Shown here: one piece after another, positions 23,856-34,789 of the stretch
Layout of the letters: each line of letters opens with the position of its first letter
Position numbering within the stretch: the first letter of the stretch is position 1
Assembly: GCA_010279815.1 (NCBI GenBank)
Contig: QEOQ01000303.1
Coordinates: forward strand, 1,735,793 to 1,799,792
Direction of reading: 5' to 3'
Length of the DNA stretch: 64,000 nt
Source of the DNA: Brachionus plicatilis
Lineage: Eukaryota > Rotifera > Eurotatoria > Ploima > Brachionidae
Made by a program: the position numbers and the translations under genes
Notes under the pieces: generated by a model
Seen by the model: the letters and a program-made list of their open reading frames with translations, nothing else
The model's database searches: none
What the model was told of the DNA's origin: nothing

Positions 23856-24984
23856 AATAATAAAAAATATATTAAATAAAACAATATATTAAATTAATTT
23901 AGTATTAAATTAATGTTTGGTTAAATTAATTAAATTAATTTTTAGCATTTTTTTCTAATATTCGCGGATCTGACACAAAAGTTACTGCATTTATATTGAG
24001 TACCGATTTCTTTTGTTTTCATTTAGATTAGAATTAACGGTTTTACCACCAAACTCCAGATCGAACTGCTATTAAACCATCATTCATATTTTTGCTCATA
24101 TTTTTTGAATAGTCAATTATGGTTGATTTAAATCGATACCCAAAATTTATTAAAAAGAGTTTTTGATTTTTTAAAAAAAAATAGATATTTTTCTCAAATT
24201 CGGTGATTTTGATACTCCTTTAAGTTTATTCTGGTTTTATGGAAAATAAAAATTATAATTTCTAACTATATTAGAGTTTTTTAAAAATAATTTTATAATT
24301 GGACATTAATATTTATTAAATTATTTTATTTAATTTTAGAATTTTATTAAAAAAATTTTATTAATAAAAGTTTTATTTATTTAGAAAAGAATTAAAGATT
24401 TCAGGCCGTATAGTCTAATTGTAATAAATTTGATTTTCTTCTTTAAAATAAAAATTGTCCGTGACAAAATTCCAAAATTTCATCTAAGTTTATTTGTGAG
24501 TCTAAACTTTCCGATAGCAATTTTTTTTGGAATTAAAAATTTTATGGATTCAGTATTTATACTTTTTGAACATTAACTTTTTGAACTTAAATACTTTTAG
24601 CTAAAAACAAATTAAAAATTAAATTATTTAAAAAAGGATAATGGATAGCTATGATAAAAATATTATGAAAAAGAATTTTTTAATTACTTAATTTTGATAG
24701 TGTGATAGATCAATAATTAATTTCTGGCAGCAATAAACTATTTTAAAATGGAAAAATTTTATGTTTTGAAAATTTAATTAAAATTTTATTCTAGATAATT
24801 AGAATTAAAAATTTATGAATAAATAAACCAAATAGAAAGTCAAATCAAATAAAGTAAAATATTTAAGAAATTTTGGTTTTAAAAGACATTTCAAATACAA
24901 AGCTCTTAAAAGGTAATTTCGACAATTTTAATATTTCAAATAAAAGTATTCATAATTTTTGTAATATTTTAACTTACAAAAAAA
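23856..24984. other. intergenic, nothing identified
   Basis: AT-rich sequence upstream of CYB5D2; probable promoter region, no element can be named. Confidence 0.4.
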
Positions 24985-25868
24985 ATGCTTAAAAAAGCTT
25001 TAATTGTGATAATAACCGCAGTCGTATTCAGATCTTTTCTTGAATACATTTTCGGAAGAGGTTCAGAACAAGCAAAAAAAAACAAAGAAAACAAAATTTA
25101 CCAGAATATAGACTTACAAGACACTGGCGAAAAACTTTATTTGGCAATTCTTGGTATACTTGATTAAATTACAGCCAAATAAAAAACTTCGATTTAATTT
25201 ATTAAAGGCCATGTGTATGATGTGACATCCGGTGGAAAACATTACAAAAAAGGTGGATCCTACGATTTTTTTGTAGGTAAATATGAATAAAAAAATTAAT
25301 GAAAAAATCTTCTAATAAAAAAAAATAGGAAGAGATGCATCTCGGGCATATGTAACTGGTGATTTCAAGAATGATTTGAATGATTTTGTTGAAGACTTAA
25401 GCGAAAATCAAATCAGAGACATTTTTAATTGGAAATCGTTCTACGATAAAACTTATCCTCATTTAGGTGTATTGGAAGGCAAATTTTATACAGCTGAAGG
25501 TCAGAAAACCGAGCATCTACTCAATTTGGAAAAGATAAATCAAAATCAGATAAAAAATGAAAAACAAAATTCTGATTTTCAGAAGAGATTTCCAATATGT
25601 AACAGCGAGTGGACTCAGGAAAAGGGAATAACTAAACTTTGGTGCACAACAGAGAGTGGTGGAGTGAAACGATCATGGGCTGGCTATCCAAGACTTGTAT
25701 ACAACCCAATAGCTAAGCAAGAAAGTAAAAATTGTAGAGAAAAATATTTTTTTTTATCTTAAAATTTATTTTCAAGGCTGTGCGTGTGTCAATGAAAACG
25801 ATCTGAGTCATCCAAATGTCAAGCTCTATCCAAATTGCGAACCAAAATCTGAAATTTGTCGACCTTAG
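24985..25868 (+). CDS. CYB5D2: neuferricin (cytochrome b5 domain-containing 2)
   Basis: Four exons: 24985-25153, 25208-25276, 25329-25724, 25777-25868 (241 residues; human 264). Neuferricin is a secreted or membrane-anchored haem-binding MAPR-family protein. An N-terminal hydrophobic segment (ALIVIITAVVFRSFLEYIF) is a signal peptide or anchor. The cytochrome b5-like domain follows: ILGHVYDVTSGGKHYKKGGS, then YDFFVGRDASRAYVTGDF, then LSENQIRDIFNWKSFYDKTY. The C-terminal part has the family's cysteine pattern: FPICNSEWTQEKG, KLWCTTESGGVKRSWAGYPR, CACVNEND, then HPNVKLYPNC and EICRP. Introns are 52-54 bp. The last intron was placed so that codon AGC precedes CACVN. Confidence 0.95.
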
Positions 25869-26057
25869 GACGATTTTTGATAAAATTTCACGTTCAATAA
25901 TTTAGCTTACTAGAAAATTTTATTTTATTATTTTAATTTTTTTTTAATCTTTAAAATTTAATCTGTCCTACTTATTTGAATTATTAAAAAAAAATTAGAA
26001 TAAATTATTTAAAATAATTTTATACTTTTTTGAACAATTGCGCAAATAATTTTTAAA

Positions 26058-27957
26058 ATGCATCAAAAAATTTTAAACATTAGACAATTTTTTAATTTTA
26101 AAACCATTGGCAGATATGTTCACCATAATCATAATCACTTTAAATTAAGTTATGTATCTAGCATTAATAAAATACCATTCTTGGACCAAACAACGAGTCA
26201 AAGAATCGATTATGCTGCAGAAAAGTACACTGAAAAGGATTCTTTTGTATTTCATGAAACTGGTGATCGGTGGAATTTTGTAACTTTGAAGAAAAAAATT
26301 GATGATTTGGCCACAGGCCTGTTGGCTTTGGGGCTGGAAAAAGGAGACAGGGTAGCGATATGGGCACCGAATTGTGCTGAATGGATTTTAACACAGTATG
26401 CAACAGCTAGTGCCGGTTTTGTTATGGTAAATATTAATCCGTCATTCAAAGCACTTGAATTGGAATATGCTCTTAAAAAAGTTAACTGTAAAGCCATTAT
26501 ACTAAGCGAAAACTTTAAAAATCAAGATTATGTTGAAATACTTGTGAGTATTTGTCCGGAAATTTCCTCATCAAATGGCATCATTAATTCAAAAACACTT
26601 CCGGATCTTAAGAGTGCTATTTTAATTAGTGATCAGAAAAAAAAAGGCTTCTATTCATTTAATCAAGTTGCCAATGGTGGCGAAACTGAGCAAATTATTA
26701 AATTAGAAGGAATCAAAAAAAAATGTCAGTTCTCAGACCCAATAAATATTCAATTTACCTCAGTATTTTCAAATAAAATTTTGTTTATTTTTGAAAATTT
26801 TTTGACTTAAACAGGGAACCACTGGATCACCAAAAGCAGTTACTTTGTCGCATCACATGCTCTTGAATAACTCCTATTTTGTCGGTCTAACTCAGGAGTA
26901 TCATAAACATCCAACTCGCATTTGCCTTCAAGTCCCTTTATTCCACTGCTTTGGAATGGTCTTTGGAAGTTTGTCTTCAATAATACATGGTTCTACGTGT
27001 GTCATTCCATCTAGAACATTTAATCCAGAAAAAAGCCTAGAAGCAATAAGTAGAGAAAAGTGTACCAATATATACGGAACACCGACAATGTTCATTGATT
27101 TGTACACAAATCGAAATCTGGCAAAGTACGATCTATCTTCTGTGCATGGTGGTATCATGGCTGGTTCAGTATGTCCTCTTGATGTAGTTGATAATTGTAT
27201 CAAAAAATTGAACACTAAAAATATATGTGTAATTTATGGTATGACCGAGACTTCTCCAGCGATTACAGTGAGCAGTATCAAGGATTCACTGAAACATAGA
27301 ACACAAAGCATTGGTAGAACCAAAGAACATTTAGAGGTAAAAATTGTAGATTCAGAAGGAAAAATTGTTCCAGTAAACGAACCTGGAGAGCTGTTAGTTC
27401 GTGGCTACAACACTATGATCGGATATTGGGGTGAAAAAGAAAAGACTGAGGAAATTTATACCTCTGACCGATTTTTAAGAACCGGGTATGAAAAACTAAT
27501 TTTTGATAAATTGTGATAGATGATTTTTTTTAAAGCGATATAGTTAGTATGGACGAAGATGGATTTTTTTATCACCAAGGTAGACTTAAAGATATGGTGA
27601 TCAGAGGAGGAGAGAACATTTATCCGAAAGAAATTGAGGAGTTTTTGCATCAAAATGAAAAGGTTGATGATGTTTATGTTGTCGGTATTCCTGATAAGCG
27701 TTTGGGTGAAGAATTATGTGCTTGTATTAGAGTTAAAAGTGGAGAGACATTAACTCCTGATGAAATAAAGCTTTTTTGCAAAGATAAGGTAGTTTTTTAA
27801 ATTAAATTTTTAATTTAAAAATATTTTTTAATAAAAGATTGCCAATTTCAAAATTCCTAAATATGTTGAATTTATGGATGATTTTCCTCAAACTGTTTCC
27901 GGAAAAATTAAAAAGAATGTTCTCAAAGAACAAATTATTAAAAAAATGGGCCTTTAA
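26058..27957 (+). CDS. ACSF2: medium-chain acyl-CoA synthetase, ACSF2 type, mitochondrial
   Basis: Four exons: 26058-26762, 26815-27485, 27536-27788, 27838-27957 (582 residues; human 615). It activates medium-chain fatty acids to acyl-CoA through an acyl-adenylate, using ATP. The N-terminus is basic and hydroxylated without acids for about 30 residues, as in a mitochondrial presequence. ANL-superfamily motifs: P-loop [16 protein letters not shown], which spans the exon 1/2 junction; [35 protein letters not shown] (A5 motif); [15 protein letters not shown]; then [20 protein letters not shown] with the hinge Asp/Gly-Arg and [12 protein letters not shown]; and the catalytic lysine region [14 protein letters not shown]. 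The gene lies 189 bp downstream of CYB5D2. Confidence 0.96.
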
Positions 27958-29059
27958 TTTTAACATTTTTAATTATTTATTTTTTTAATAATAAAAAATA
28001 TATTTGATCATTTGATTTTTTAAATTAGTTTACAATTAAAAAAAAATGCCTATCAATTCTGTCTGATTAATTATAGGTTAATCTGAAATAATAAAATTAT
28101 AATCACATTTCATCACGAGAACTATAAATACAATATATTTGATGTGATTCAAATAAAATTGAATTTATATAAACTTTATTTTAGTAGTTTTGANNNNNNN
28201 NNNNNNNNNNNNNNNNNNNNNNNNNNNNNNNNNNNNNNNNNNNNNNNNNNNNNNNNNNNNNNNNNNNNNNNNNNNNNNNNNNNNNNNNNNNNNNNNNNNN
28301 NNNNNNNNNNNNNNNNNNNNNNNNAACTTTATTCTTATAGTTTTGAAAATTTGAAGTTGCATGAAATTCGGTACAAAAAAAACTTCAATATAATGTTTTC
28401 AATAAGTTCAAAATCAGTTCCGTGGGCGCAAAATGGTGCTACAATCATAGTTGAATTTTATCCAAATTCTGGTAGATCACTTCAAATTTTAGTAAAAATT
28501 GAAGTTCAATATATTATAAGGATACCCTTTATGTACCTTTTTTTTGAACATGGCTAAAAACTGACTGAGTAACCTTATTTTAATGCTATTTAATCTAGAA
28601 AACTACAAACATTATAGAAAAATGACGTTAAGAAAGGTATTCATATGTTAGACAACATGTAATTATATTAAATTAAGTATGAAAAAGATTTATTCTAATA
28701 TTATCGAAAATAAAATTTTTCTTAAAATCTTAAATTTAAATCTTTGTCTACATTAGACTGAATCTATTCATTATTTCTATTAAGCCAAAAAAGACTTAAT
28801 CAAACTGAAACCAATGACTTAGATAAATTTGACATAGTTTTGTCCAAATTTTTACAATTTAAGAATTTGTATTTCATTTTACAAAAAAAATTATTTTTTT
28901 CCAAAGAAAATTTTAATTTTTAAAACCAAAACAATTTTTAACTTAATTTAGCTACAAAAAATTTAATTTTAAATTATCTTCTTGCACACCCTAAAATTTT
29001 CTAACAAGCAATTTTAGTTAAAAAATTGAATTTTTTTACTTAATAGCACTTTTAAAAAA
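27958..29059. other. intergenic with assembly gap
   Basis: Spacer between ACSF2 and ECI1. Positions 28194-28324 are 131 Ns. The apparent ORFs crossing the gap are artefacts of translating N. Nothing else identified. Confidence 0.9.
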
Positions 29060-30200
29060 ATGTCTATAATTAAATCAGGTAAAATTTTATCTAAAAGTTT
29101 TTAATTTTTAATAATATTTTTTTTTGCTTGTTTCCAGCTTTTCGCGTTCTTCGTTTTGGATCAGCCAAAAATCAGCTTTTTTCTCTTGAATCCAAAACTT
29201 GTCGGGCTTTCTCGGTCTGTAATAAGCTGAGACAGGACGCTTCAGATGCAAATGCGTCAAAAATAAACTTTTATGTCGATGAAAATAAAGAAAAAGGCTA
29301 TGCAATACTAAAATTAAACAAAGGTCCCGTGAATAGCCTTAATTTGGAATTTTTGACCGAATTAAATATTCAACTTGAAAAATTCGAAGAATCAAAAGAA
29401 ATCAAAGGAGTTATTTTGACGTCCAGTATACCTAATATTTTTTCTGCCGGTTTGGACATTATGGAAATGTATCAAATTAAGCAAGATCGAGGTTCACAAT
29501 TTTGGACCGCGCTACAAGAAACTTGGATTAAACTTTACGGTTCAAACAAAATCTACATAGCTGCAATAAATGTAAAAAAATTTGAAAAATTAAAAAAAAA
29601 TCTAAAAAGATAATTAACAGGGACATAGTCCTGCTGGCGGATGTCTTTTGTCTATTTCATGTGATTATCGAATAATGAGCAAAGGACCTTATAAAATTGG
29701 ATTAAATGAAACTCTTTTGGTAAAAATGCGATATGTTTAAACAATAATGCAAGTTTTGTATTCTAATGTTTAAGGGTATAAAAGCACCTTTTTGGTTCAG
29801 AGATACCATGATCAATACGATCGGATACAGAGAAACTGAGAAAGCTTTGCAGCTTGGAAAACTATATTCATCAGAAGAAGCGCTCGCTGTTAATTTGGTT
29901 GATGAATTGGCTGATTCTAAAGATTTGATAACTAAAGCTGAAGAGCAAATGTCAAAATGGTGCGCAATTCCAAGTAGAGTTAATCTATGAGCTGTTAGGG
30001 TTTTTTATTTAATTTTTCTAAAAGCTGTTGCTCGTGAATTGACCAAAAGTTCCATGAGAAGAGACACTTTAAGCAAATTGATTGCTCAACGAGAAGCCGA
30101 TACTCAATCATTCATTGAATTTACTCAGCGAGATTCTATTCAAAAATCGTTAAGAATGTATTTAGAATCGTTGAAAAAACCAAAAAAATCTTCAGCTTAA
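29060..30200 (+). CDS. ECI1: enoyl-CoA delta isomerase 1, mitochondrial
   Basis: Five exons: 29060-29078, 29138-29571, 29621-29719, 29775-29973, 30025-30200 (308 residues; human 302). It moves the double bond of 3-cis/trans-enoyl-CoA to 2-trans in mitochondrial beta-oxidation of unsaturated fatty acids. The start is a 19-nt mini-exon (ATG TCT ATA ATT AAA TCA G); the longer-looking frame beginning inside the next intron at TTG is not the start. Crotonase-fold marks: LNKGPVNSLNLEFL, FSAGLDIMEMY (oxyanion-hole region), GHSPAGGCLLSISCDYRIM, IGLNETLLGIKAPFWFRDTM (the Glu of NET is the family's catalytic acid), ALQLGKLYSSEEAL, and a tail QRDSIQKSLRMYLESLKK nearly identical in kind to human. The N-terminal 45 residues look like a mitochondrial targeting peptide. 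Confidence 0.96.
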
Positions 30201-30488
30201 TAAGTTTTAAAAATTAATATCTCGAAGATATTTAGTTTATGTTTAAATAATTTAAATGACATCTTAATCTTATTTAAATTAATAAAATTGAAAATCGTAC
30301 TTAATTTTTGATTAACGCCAGTTTATTCAGTTTAAAATTTCATTTTAACTAAATATTTTTCAACATAATTGTCAAAATTATAAAATAATTAATTTCAATT
30401 TTATATTTTTGATTTCGAAAAAAGAAAATTTAAGTTTAAATTTTTTGCAAAGCTCCAAATTCGCCAAGAATTTATAAAATTGTAATAT

Positions 30489-30709
30489 GAATTGTAATAA
30501 ACCAATTCCTTCGCCACCTCGACGAATAGTTACTTTACATTCGTCGAGTTCTCAACGTTGAGAGTGTGCACATCGACACTCTCACTATAAAAGAAGATTG
30601 TTTTTTTATAATAAGATTAGATGAATAATAAAGTATTTTCTCCCCCCATTTAACGTTTCTCATTTACCCCAGCGGCCTTTTCGGCCAAAATCCCCATCTA
30701 TTACAGAAT
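30489..30709 (+). mobile_element. solo LTR (213 bp) with 4-bp TSD
   Basis: 30493-30705 begins TGTAAT and ends ATTACA, and is flanked by GAAT on both sides (30489-30492, 30706-30709), which fits an LTR left by recombination. Inside are a TATA box (TATAAAA, 30586-30592) and a polyadenylation signal (AATAAA, 30627-30632), in the right order for a plus-strand LTR. Upstream of the TATA box are two perfect hairpins: CTCGACGAAT...ATTCGTCGAG and GAGAGTGT...ACACTCTC. The sequence is clearly less AT-rich than its surroundings. No internal retroelement region is present. The family (Ty3/gypsy or other) is not determinable. Confidence 0.75.
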
Positions 30710-30978
30710 CAAAAATCATAGAAAATTTTATTTTTATTTGAATTTATTTAAAAGTCAAAATATTAACATAAGAAATAAATTAAAAAGTTAGATTTATAAA
30801 ATAGAATTTACCAAATATTAGCACAATTGAACCAACTGTGCCTTATGTTTTTTATTTAATTATTAAAATGTTAACTAAGACATTTTTTGGGATAGCATTA
30901 ATTAAGTAGAATAAGGTAGAATTGAGTCATCTTTTCTGTTTTTTATTCAATAATATCTCAAAAAATGTAATAAACTGA

Positions 30979-31098
30979 ATTTATTTTAGTGTTGGCAATC
31001 GATTATCAATAATCGATTAAATAATTGACTAAAAAAAAATAAATCGATTTATTAAATTTGTCAATCGATTGGAGTCGATTACCAACACTAATTTATTT
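30979..31098. mobile_element. 104-bp hAT-type MITE with perfect 8-bp TSD
   Basis: Element 30987-31090 has ends TAGTGTTGGCAATCGA and (complement) TAGTGTTGGTAATCGA, one mismatch in 16. It is flanked by ATTTATTT at 30979-30986 and 31091-31098. The TIR start and 8-bp TSD fit hAT. The interior is AATCGATT-rich and links it to the array ending at 15149. Confidence 0.9.
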
Positions 31099-31845
31099 AT
31101 GATGAAATAAAATAAAAATTTTTGACTTTTATTAAATATGATAAAATCTCTTTTTTTAATTGAAAATAAATCAAATAAATTGAGAAATTAAAAAAGAAGA
31201 TTTATTTCACACAAATTTTTTAAGAAGAAATTTTTTTTAAATATTTTTTAAAATTATGTTTATCAATACTTTATTTCTCATTGCTTTTTAAAATGTTAAT
31301 TTAAGTAAATAAATTGATTAAGTAAATTTATTTAAATTATCCTCGAAATATAAATACGAACCATTTAACAATTAAAAAATTAATTAATTATTTTTTATTA
31401 TCTTTTAGACTTTTTGATTAAGAATCTAATTAAAATTACAAAATAATTATCAATTAATTTCACTTAATTAATCCAAGCCAAATCAACTAAAAATTCATAA
31501 ATTTATTTACTTCAAAAAATAGCAATCAATATTTTTAAGTTATTTATTTATTTTTTTATTTGATTAATTAGTTTAAATTAAAAGCAAACTCTTAATTTTG
31601 ATATATTCTATTTTTATTCATGGGCAGCAGCAATCCCATTCTGTAAATTGGTATGAATAAGTTGGAAGATGCTTCTTTTTGTACAAAAAAGCAGTTCCAT
31701 ATTCACCATCTCTTAGCTTTTAAATTTTTGTTCAAAGCAAAGCTTTAGTATATGCATGAAGATAGTGCCTAAACGCGTTTTGGAAAAAAGCTTTAATCTT
31801 AAATTATATTTAAATTTTTTTGATCAAAAATTACCAGCTTTTGCA
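31099..31845. other. intergenic, upstream of RAP1GDS1
   Basis: AT-rich; a small GC-richer patch at 31620-31650 may be 5' UTR or promoter sequence. An in-frame upstream start at 31756 exists, but the sequence before 31846 does not look conserved. Confidence 0.4.
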
Positions 31846-34618
31846 ATGAGTTCTGAATCAACCGATTCAACATTTTACTACACAAACATTTTGAAAAGTC
31901 TAAAAAATTTAGAACTCGAATCAAACGGTTTGTTTATATCATTTAGCTAACCGAAACTACAGAAATAAATAAAATTTTTATGTAAGAAAGTGAAGAGACA
32001 GGAACATGTTCAAAAATAGCTGAACATAAGCAGCAATTTTGTTCCGATGGTCTGAAATTAAAACAGCTAAAAAATGAATTAGATAATGGATCAGTCGAAT
32101 CGGCCATCGATCTAAGTGAATTTATTGCCGAATTGGCTAAAGACGAGCTCTGTAGAAATCAGCTTGTTCAAGCGGAACTTTTACCTTCCATCAATAAGTT
32201 TTTATTCAACCCCAACTGCTCGAACAAGTTAAAAATCCAAATATGCCGAGCGATCGGAAATTTATGCTATGAGAATGATGATGGTCGCTCAGTGTTTCTT
32301 GATGTCTGCGGAATAGATAATTTAATAGATTTATTAAAATACACTGGGTCAATTGATTTGTCAGAAGAAGAACAACCAGAATTAGTCAAACTAATTGTTG
32401 TTTCTCTGGGATGTTTGCACAACTTTGCCAATGATAATGGTATTTTAGATTTTGTAAAGTTAAAAAAATATATTTTATTTTTTTTTATTTTTGGCTGAAG
32501 AATGTGTAAGGAAGGCAGTTTATGAAAAAAATATTATGTCAATACTTAAACCTTTTGCTAAAAATATTAAAAAAGACATCGGAATATTGATGTATTTTTT
32601 TTCATGCATTGAAAATTTGACTGAAATTGACCAAGGTAATACTTTATTTGAAGTTTAAATTTTTATTTTATTTTTTTTAAAGGAAAAATTCAATTTGCTG
32701 AAGAAAAAATCGCTTTTGATTTGTACAGTCAACTTGATTTACAAATTCTGGATACTTTGGGCTGTTACACCGAAGATTTTTTCCGAATTTTGTCATCTAT
32801 TAATGAAATAAGTACAAGATGTTGGCCAAATTTGATTTATTTTTAATGTTTTTTTTTTAAGATGATTCAAAAGAACAATTATGCATGACCAACTTTATTG
32901 AGATTACAGTAGATTTTGTCGAGAAAAGAGCTAATGATGATGATTTATTGAGAATTTTCGGTGGATTTTTAACGAATTTACTGGCAAATGATGACAATAT
33001 AGATATGATTTACAAGTACAAAGATAATTTCATTTTGGAGAAAGCAGTTGACTGGTTGGAAAAATTCCAATGTGAACAACTTTATCTAGCTTCAGCTGTG
33101 ATCATTGCTAATTATATGCGAAATGGTAAGATAAAAATGTCTTAATAATTTTTTTTTCACCAAAAATTTACCATTAAACAAAAAAATTTATGCCTTATAA
33201 AAAATTATCTATTAAATAAGTTAAATTTAATATTTTGATATTTAGTCTAAGCTTCGGACAACTACAATATATTTGAAAAAATTTCCAACTAATTTCTACT
33301 TGTGTCAAAATTTTCACATGTACAGGTGCTAAATTGCCATTTGGCTTTATTTAACTTAACCCTTTTTATACATCTATTGAGTACATTAAATTGACCAAAA
33401 TCAAATTTTAAATTTTTTATTACTTTTGAATTCAATCATTTAAAAAATGTTTATTTGACTATATGTGACTTTATATTTGATTTAAGAATACTTTTAATAT
33501 TGAAAAATTTTTCGTTTGTGAAATATTTTTTTATGCATGTTAATATATATAAATTTTTTTTGGTGGAAAAAATACAATGGCTAGAAAAATAAATTATTTC
33601 CTTAGAAAATTAAAAAATTTAACTCAATTATTTTCTCTAGACTCGAAAGCAATAGAAATAGTCGGGCACAAAAATCAGCCTCATGTTAAAATAATAAATC
33701 TTCTCAGAAAATATAATAATCTCGGAACTAGCGCTACTCTTCAGCAAATTAATGTTTCACATAGTCTCTTGTCGACTTTAAAGAATTTCTGCATTGCTGG
33801 TAACTTTTATCCAGACTTTAAATGAAAATCAAATTTAATTGTAATTTAGTAAGCTCTAAAGAAGAATTGCTTAAAAATGAAGTCATTGAGGTGGTAGTTG
33901 AGTTTTTGAATTATGAAAATTTGGAGGTTTTGTGGAAAACTTTGGGAATAATTCGTCTTTTGGTCAAATACTGTAGCGACAAAAATGGTCTAAACATAAT
34001 TTTTAGTGATGAGATTTTAGAAAAAGTAGAAAAAATAGCCAATAATCCGCAGGAGCATCCGGGTGTAAGTGGCGAATCTTCACGTTTATGCTGCTATCTA
34101 CCGATGGCAGCTAAGAACGAACAAAATATGGATAAATACTGCAAATTTAGCTTTATTAATATAGTCTGTAAACAATTACTAAGTAATCATTTAATAATGA
34201 TAAACGAGGCTGTGTTAGCTTTAAATGTTCTAACAACTATAGCATACAGTAAAATTTAAATAAAAAAAAAGAAAATAAAAAAAATTTTAAAAACTTTCAA
34301 GGAGCTTGTAGTGACAAATTAAAGGAATCGAGCATGAATGAGAATGTAATCAATTTGTTTGAAAAAGAATCACTAGCTGGTGAAATTAAAATAAATTTAT
34401 TTCAATTGTTTAAAATTTTATTCGAAAAAAGTAGATTTAAGCATTTTTAAAATTTGAACATAAATTTACTTTTGAATTTTTAAGGTGATTTTTTTACTGA
34501 ACAGCAATTGGAACAGTACTTGAAAATTTTTAACCGTATGAAAATTGGTCAAGAAAAAAATGAGATTGTAAACGCTTATCTAATCCAACTAATTAATTTA
34601 TTAGAAAACAAAATTTAA
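31846..34618 (+). CDS. RAP1GDS1: Rap1 GTPase-GDP dissociation stimulator 1 (SmgGDS)
   Basis: Nine exons: 31846-31927, 31987-32439, 32501-32635, 32683-32811, 32862-33125, 33641-33799, 33850-34248, 34302-34430, 34485-34618 (627 residues; human 607). An armadillo-repeat protein that binds and chaperones Ras/Rho-family GTPases with polybasic tails. Matching blocks include SAIDLSEFIAELAKDELCRN, IQICRAIGNLCYENDDGRSV (the human counterpart is RALGNICYDSHEGRS), LHNFANDN, QLYLASAVIIANYMRN, NVSHSLLSTLKNFCIAG, LWKTLGIIRLLVKYC, HPGVSGESSRL, and INEAVLALNVLTTIA. All eight introns fall in phase 1. I chose ATG 31846 because the frame upstream is unlike the family. The intron at 33126-33640 is 515 bp; the others are 47-61 bp. 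Confidence 0.93.
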
Positions 34619-34789
34619 TTTTATTCCAATCAATAAACTTTTGAAAAATAGATTTTTATATTTTAAACTTTTGGCCAGAATTAAAACTCTGGTTTTATTT
34701 TTAAATTTTATTTTCATAAAAAAAAGGTGCAGCTGTAAGAAAGAAAATAGTTAATCACTTTTTCAATAATGGCAAAAAAAAGCTAAATT

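Noticed and set aside
28144..28557. 137-codon ORF across the N run
   Set aside because: It consists mostly of translated Ns; an assembly gap, not a gene.
30670..30690. GGCCTTTTCGGCC hairpin resembling the histone mRNA 3' stem-loop
   Set aside because: The stem is too short, the consensus differs and no histone gene is nearby; it lies inside the solo LTR.
30560..30700. Possible spliced-leader or snRNA gene
   Set aside because: The hairpins are better explained as part of an LTR with TATA, poly(A) signal, TG...CA ends and a TSD.
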